Shown: positions 34,017 to 37,307 of the stretch, piece after piece
Layout of the letters: every line of letters starts with the position of its first letter
Numbering within the stretch: position 1 is the stretch's first letter
Assembly: GCA_937127125.1 (NCBI GenBank)
Contig: CAKZLO010000022.1
Span: 1 to 37,307 of the forward strand
From: an uncultured Ardenticatenia bacterium
GTDB taxonomy: Bacteria; Chloroflexota; Anaerolineae; 4572-78; NAK82
DNA length: 37,307 nucleotides
Direction of reading: 5' to 3'
Notes under the pieces: model-generated
What the model was told of the DNA's origin: nothing
What the model saw: the letters and a program-made list of their open reading frames with translations, nothing else
Database searches by the model: none
Made by a program: the position numbers and the translations under genes

Positions 34017-35224
34017 TTCACCCGGTGGCCTGGCTGATCTGGCTGGGGGCTGTGCTGGTCGTGCTGACGACGACGCGCAATCCCCTTTATCTGGCGGTGA
34101 TGCTGGCCGTGTTGGCTGCCGTGCTGACGCGTCTGCGGCGTGTCCATGCGGAGGAGACGCCCCGTGTGCCGCTCAGCCCGCTGCATTTTGCGCTCATCGT
34201 GCTGCCGCTCACCGCCCTGTTCAACGCGCTGACGGTGCATGTGGGGCGCACTGTGTTGCTGCGCCTGCCCGTCACGTGGCCACTCGTGGGCGGGCCGATC
34301 ACGCTCGAGGCGTTGACCTTCGGTGCGCTTAACGGACTGGCTTTGGTGGGCATTTACACCGCCTTCGTCGTGTTGGGCTATGCGGTGACGGTGCGCGCGC
34401 TGGTGGGGTTGATTCCACGCGCGTTCTTCCCTGTTGCCGTGATGACCTCGATCGCGCTCACGTTTGTGCCGGTGACGTTGCGCCACTGGCAGGCGATTCG
34501 CGAGGCGCAGGCGATCCGGGGCCACCGCGTTCGCGGCCTGCGCGACCATCTGCCCCTCTTCCTGCCCCTGTTGATCGGGGGGCTGGAACATGCCTTCCAA
34601 CTGGCCGAGGCGATGACGGCGCGCGGATTTGCCGCTGCCGCGGAGACGCCAAGTACACGCCGCGCCCGTGTGGTGGTGGCGAGCGGGCTGCTCACGCTGC
34701 TGGCAGGGTGGCTGTTGCAATTGGGCTGGGGCGAACGTGCCCTCGGCGGCGCGCTGATGCTGCTGGGCGGGGGAGAGGTGATCGGGGCGCTGTGGTATCT
34801 GGGCCGGCAGGTGCCGCGCATCACCTACCGCCACACCCCCTGGCGGGCGCGCGACCTGGCCATCGCCCTGGCGGCGGGTGTGACGGCGGCTGCTTTCTTG
34901 GTGCCGTGGCCCGGCCTGGAGCGCCATAGCATCTTCTTCTATCCCTATCCCGCGTTGCGCCTGCCCGAGGTGAGCGCATGGCTGCTGCTGGCGCTGACCG
35001 GGCTGGAGGTGCCCCTGGTGCTCATGCCGGCGGCACGGCGCCTCACCATCGCGCCGCGCATGTCGGCCGGCGACCACGCTGCACCACACGCCCCAGAGGA
35101 TGACCGGCGAGAGTGCTCCCGCACGGTCGCGGAGCGGGGCGATCTCACCGAGTCGCGCGGTATGGCGACACCGCGTCCGCTCGAGACGGCCACAGCACCC
35201 ATCGAAACCGGAGAACGGCTATGA
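34013..35224 (+). CDS. ECF transporter T component (EcfT-like permease)
   Basis: A 403-residue transmembrane coupling protein that links the S component to the ATPases. Both Ala-Arg-Gly-type coupling motifs are present: AQAIRG and, about 40 residues on, AMTARGF. Several hydrophobic segments surround them, and two or three extra helices follow. The hydrophilic tail after VLMPAARRL is long, and part of it ([11 protein letters not shown]) is encoded by a fragment of the dispersed repeat. The start at 34013 overlaps the S-component stop; an open frame continues upstream to 33056, but that is an antisense-phase artefact over the S gene. The stop overlaps the ATPase start. Confidence 0.9.
   Translation: MIHPVAWLIWLGAVLVVLTTTRNPLYLAVMLAVLAAVLTRLRRVHAEETPRVPLSPLHFALIVLPLTALFNALTVHVGRTVLLRLPVTWPLVGGPITLEALTFGALNGLALVGIYTAFVVLGYAVTVRALVGLIPRAFFPVAVMTSIALTFVPVTLRHWQAIREAQAIRGHRVRGLRDHLPLFLPLLIGGLEHAFQLAEAMTARGFAAAAETPSTRRARVVVASGLLTLLAGWLLQLGWGERALGGALMLLGGGEVIGALWYLGRQVPRITYRHTPWRARDLAIALAAGVTAAAFLVPWPGLERHSIFFYPYPALRLPEVSAWLLLALTGLEVPLVLMPAARRLTIAPRMSAGDHAAPHAPEDDRRECSRTVAERGDLTESRGMATPRPLETATAPIETGERL
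35112..35140. repeat. Repeat fragment inside the ecfT coding region
   Basis: GCTCCCGCACGGTCGCGGAG-CGGGGCG matches the CTCCCGCACGGTCGCGG part of the repeats at 6900 and 13610. It is in frame and encodes part of the hydrophilic C-terminal tail of the T component. Confidence 0.7.
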
Positions 35225-36846
35225 TCATCTTTCGCAATGTTTCCTACACCTACCCGGGCGCGGCGCGACCCGTCTTGCGCCATCTCGACTTCAGCCTGCC
35301 TGAGGCATCCTTTACCCTGGTGGTCGGGCGCTCGGGGACGGGCAAATCCACCATGTTGCGCTGCGTCAACGGGCTGGTGCCCCATTTCAGCGGTGGCACC
35401 TTTGCCGGTCGCATAGCGGTGGCCGGACTCGACCCGTTGGTGGCGGCACCGCGCGGGATAAGCCGCCATGTCGGCTTTGTCTTCCAGAATCCGGAGGCGC
35501 AGTTCGTCGTTGACCGCGTCGAGGATGAGATCGCCTTTGCGTTGGAGAGCGCGGCCATGCCCCGCCAAGAGATGCGCGTGCGCGTCGAGGAGGTGCTCGA
35601 CCTGCTCGACCTGGCCGCGCTGCGTGAGCGCAAGTTGGAGACGCTCTCGGGGGGCGAGCGTCAGCGCGTCGCCATTGCCGCCGCCTTGGCCTTCCGTCCG
35701 CGCGTGCTGGTTTTGGATGAGCCGACGTCGCAACTCGATCCGCAATCCGCCGAGGATGTCTTCAACGCGCTGGTGCGCCTCAATCACGACCTGGGCCTGA
35801 CCGTGCTGCTGGCGGAGCATCGCCTGGAGCGTGTGTTGCCCTATGCCGACCACATCATCGCCCTGTCCGACGCTTCTGACGGTCAGGCGAACTATGTCTA
35901 CGGGCCGACGCGGGAGGTGTTGCCCGAGTTGGCGCTGGTGCCGCCGTTGGTGGCGCTGGCGAAGGCGCTGAACTGGCAGCCGTTGCCGCTCACGACGAAG
36001 GAGGGGTTGCGCTTCAGCCAGCCGCTCGTCGCCCACATTCCGCCGAGCGTGCCCAAGGCCTCTCGGCAGCGTGGGGAGCCATGCCTGGCGCTGCGGCGCG
36101 TCACGGTGCGCTATGCGGATCGGCCCGTCCTGCGTGCGGTCAACCTGGAGGTAGCGCGCGGCGAGCTGGTGGTCCTGATGGGGCGCAACGGCTCGGGCAA
36201 GACCACCCTGCTCAAGACGCTGGTGGGGCTGGTGCGACCGCAGACGGGGCAGGTGTGGGTGGATGGGCGCGAGGTGACAGGCGAGGATGTGGCGAGCATC
36301 TGTCGTCGCGTGGGCTATCTGCCGCAGGAGGCGGATGCGTTGTTGTATGCCGACACGGCGCGCCAGGAACTGAGCATCACGTTGCGCAACCACGCGTTGC
36401 CCGCGGCAGACGACGTGATCGCGCGCCATCTGGAGCGTCTGGGCGTTGCTGCCTACGCCGAGCGTTATCCGCGCGACCTGAGCGTGGGGGAGCGTCAGCG
36501 CGTCGCCTTGGGCGCGGTGACCGTGGTGCAGCCGGTTGCCCTGCTCCTCGACGAGCCGACGCGCGGGCTGGACTATGCTGCCAAGGAGGCGCTGGGCGCC
36601 CTGTTGCGTGCTTGGCGGGATGCCGGCATGGCGATTCTGCTGGTGACGCACGATGTGGAGTTTGCGGCACGCACGGCGGATCGGGTGGTGTTGTTGAGTC
36701 AGGGTGAGGTCATAGCCGAGGGGAGTCCGGCGGAAGTGATGGGCAGTTCGCCCCTGTTTGCGCCGCAGATGGCGCGGCTGTTTCCGGGGCGTGGCTGGCT
36801 GACGGTGGAGGAGAGTTTGCGCGGTCTGGGGGTTGCGTCCGCCTGA
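35221..36846 (+). CDS. ECF transporter ATPase, two fused ABC domains
   Basis: A 541-residue protein with two complete ABC ATPase domains that power the ECF transporter. Domain 1 has Walker [10 protein letters not shown] (36-44), signature LSGGERQRV (from 142) and Walker [13 protein letters not shown] (about 162-173). Domain 2 has Walker [10 protein letters not shown] (from 321), signature LSVGERQRV (from 420) and Walker [13 protein letters not shown] (about 440-451). The fused EcfA-EcfA' form is common in such operons. The ATG at 35221 overlaps the T-component stop. The final residues GVASA run into a GC-rich repeat-like stretch. Confidence 0.94.
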   Translation: MIIFRNVSYTYPGAARPVLRHLDFSLPEASFTLVVGRSGTGKSTMLRCVNGLVPHFSGGTFAGRIAVAGLDPLVAAPRGISRHVGFVFQNPEAQFVVDRVEDEIAFALESAAMPRQEMRVRVEEVLDLLDLAALRERKLETLSGGERQRVAIAAALAFRPRVLVLDEPTSQLDPQSAEDVFNALVRLNHDLGLTVLLAEHRLERVLPYADHIIALSDASDGQANYVYGPTREVLPELALVPPLVALAKALNWQPLPLTTKEGLRFSQPLVAHIPPSVPKASRQRGEPCLALRRVTVRYADRPVLRAVNLEVARGELVVLMGRNGSGKTTLLKTLVGLVRPQTGQVWVDGREVTGEDVASICRRVGYLPQEADALLYADTARQELSITLRNHALPAADDVIARHLERLGVAAYAERYPRDLSVGERQRVALGAVTVVQPVALLLDEPTRGLDYAAKEALGALLRAWRDAGMAILLVTHDVEFAARTADRVVLLSQGEVIAEGSPAEVMGSSPLFAPQMARLFPGRGWLTVEESLRGLGVASA

Positions 36847-36899
36847 TCCGCCGTGCGCCCGCATCCGCGCCGCGCCCGTGCGTGCCCGATGCGCGCCGC
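36847..36899. repeat. Degenerate GC-rich repeat remnant after the ATPase gene
   Basis: GCGCCCGCATCCGCGCCGCG and CCCGTGCGTGCC are pieces of the dispersed repeat (compare GACCGCATCCGCGCCGTGAC near 21655). No palindrome core is retained. Confidence 0.55.
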
Positions 36900-36928
36900 T
36901 TGCCATGGGGCGTGAAATGTGCTATCAT
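36900..36928 (+). promoter_or_regulatory. Possible promoter upstream of the CRISPR leader
   Basis: TTGCCA and TATCAT are separated by 17 bp, about 250 bp before the first CRISPR repeat. It faces the array and could transcribe the leader and pre-crRNA. Confidence 0.5.
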
Positions 36929-36934
36929 GGGTAT

Positions 36935-37174
36935 GACAAGTGCGCCTGGCGCGGGAACTTTAAAAAGTTACCCATGTTATCGAGGGCCTTCTGAGTTACC
37001 TGCTTTATGAGGTCTGTTTTTTAAACTTTCTGCGGGGGTGCTCGATAAAAATGTCAAGTGCCATGCTGGGTGGGGGGTGGTGCCCCACTGGGGTGGCAAA
37101 ATGGGGTGTCAAGTGGGCTTGGCGATCCACTGGAGTGTTCGATTGGGGGTCGTTTCCCATGGTGGCATGAGAGG
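36935..37174 (+). promoter_or_regulatory. Probable CRISPR leader
   Basis: A non-coding, locally AT-rich stretch (TTTAAAAAGTTA, GTTTTTTAAACTTT) leads into G-rich sequence and ends at the first repeat. TGTCAAGTG occurs at 37052 and 37107. Its position next to the first repeat, and the orientation of that repeat, support a leader. The short reading frames here have no family resemblance. Confidence 0.6.
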
Positions 37175-37307
37175 GTCCGAATCGCAGGAAAGCCCTTCGG
37201 GGCATTAAGACCCGATGTCCCGTTGTATCTCAGCATACCCGCTGATGTACGGTCCGAATCGCAGGAAAGCCCTTCGGGGCATTAAGACCAAATGGAAAAG
37301 AAGGAGA
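37175..37307 (+). CRISPR. CRISPR array, leader-proximal start, truncated by window end
   Basis: Two identical 37-nt repeats lie at 37175-37211 and 37252-37288, beginning GTCCGAATCGCAGG and ending GGGGCATTAAGAC, with a 40-nt spacer between them (37212-37251) and the first 19 nt of a second spacer at the window end. The repeat contains GCCC-TTCG-GGGC, a 4-bp stem closed by a TTCG tetraloop. The ATTAAGAC end resembles the 5'-handle side of many repeats, so I read transcription rightward. No cas gene is in the window, so the type is undetermined. Confidence 0.9.

Noticed and set aside
34945-36906. 653-codon open frame opposite the ECF ATPase
   Set aside because: Antisense to a gene with six intact ATPase motifs; composition is Gln/Arg/His-rich as expected for a GC-rich shadow frame.

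Overview
The window looks like chromosomal DNA of a GC-rich Chloroflexota bacterium (Anaerolineae/Caldilineae-like). This is inferred from the secreted proteins with Pro-Thr stalks and a C-terminal LPIVAK-type tail, a b6-type cytochrome b with tandem multiheme cytochromes c, dispersed GC-rich palindromes built on GGGCGCAAT-nn-ATTGCGCCC, and the general gene content. No rRNA or tRNA gene was found, so the assignment is only moderately secure.

Layout. 1-6745: a minus-strand sugar operon (binding protein, two permeases, FGGY kinase, aldo/keto reductase) with a recognisable promoter, a long leader and a strong stem-loop after the binding-protein gene. 7075-11386: a plus-strand respiratory operon (Rieske protein, fused b6-type cytochrome b, di-heme and tri-heme cytochromes c). 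11846-13348: a PhoX-type phosphatase with five 11-bp-phased Pho-box-like units upstream. 13695-14001: a cluster of DnaA boxes followed by a GC-rich spacer and CTA/ATA trinucleotides, the architecture of a replication origin. 14164-21632: central carbon genes (transketolase, ribose-5-phosphate isomerase, histidine phosphatase, class II aldolase, GlcF-like and GlcD-like oxidase subunits). 21761-23782: small genes (lipoprotein, DoxX-like protein with a palindromic operator, a pair of 78-residue proteins). 23839-27626: a panB-panE operon split by a 1.9-kb segment that carries a HepT/MntA toxin-antitoxin pair and a frameshifted lipoprotein gene, bounded by a perfect 30-bp direct repeat. 27688-29634: Fe-type superoxide dismutase and an extended SDR. 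29874-36846: a cobalamin-riboswitch operon. 36900-37307: the leader end of a CRISPR array that runs off the window.

The most interesting system is the cobalamin operon. A consensus promoter drives a B12 riboswitch with an attenuator. Behind it lie a secreted protein joining a DUF4430-like domain to an alpha/alpha-barrel (the two modules of animal intrinsic factor and transcobalamin, in opposite order), a membrane-anchored DUF4430-like protein on an Ig-like/Pro-Thr stalk, and a complete ECF transporter (S, T, fused double ATPase). Start and stop codons overlap between most of these genes. I infer an extracellular capture-and-relay route for vitamin B12.

Metabolically, the left sugar operon could deliver xylulose-5-phosphate or a similar ester to the transketolase/isomerase/aldolase cluster, and GlcDF plus the Rieske/cytochrome b complex would pass electrons to the respiratory chain. 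These links are inferred from gene content only.
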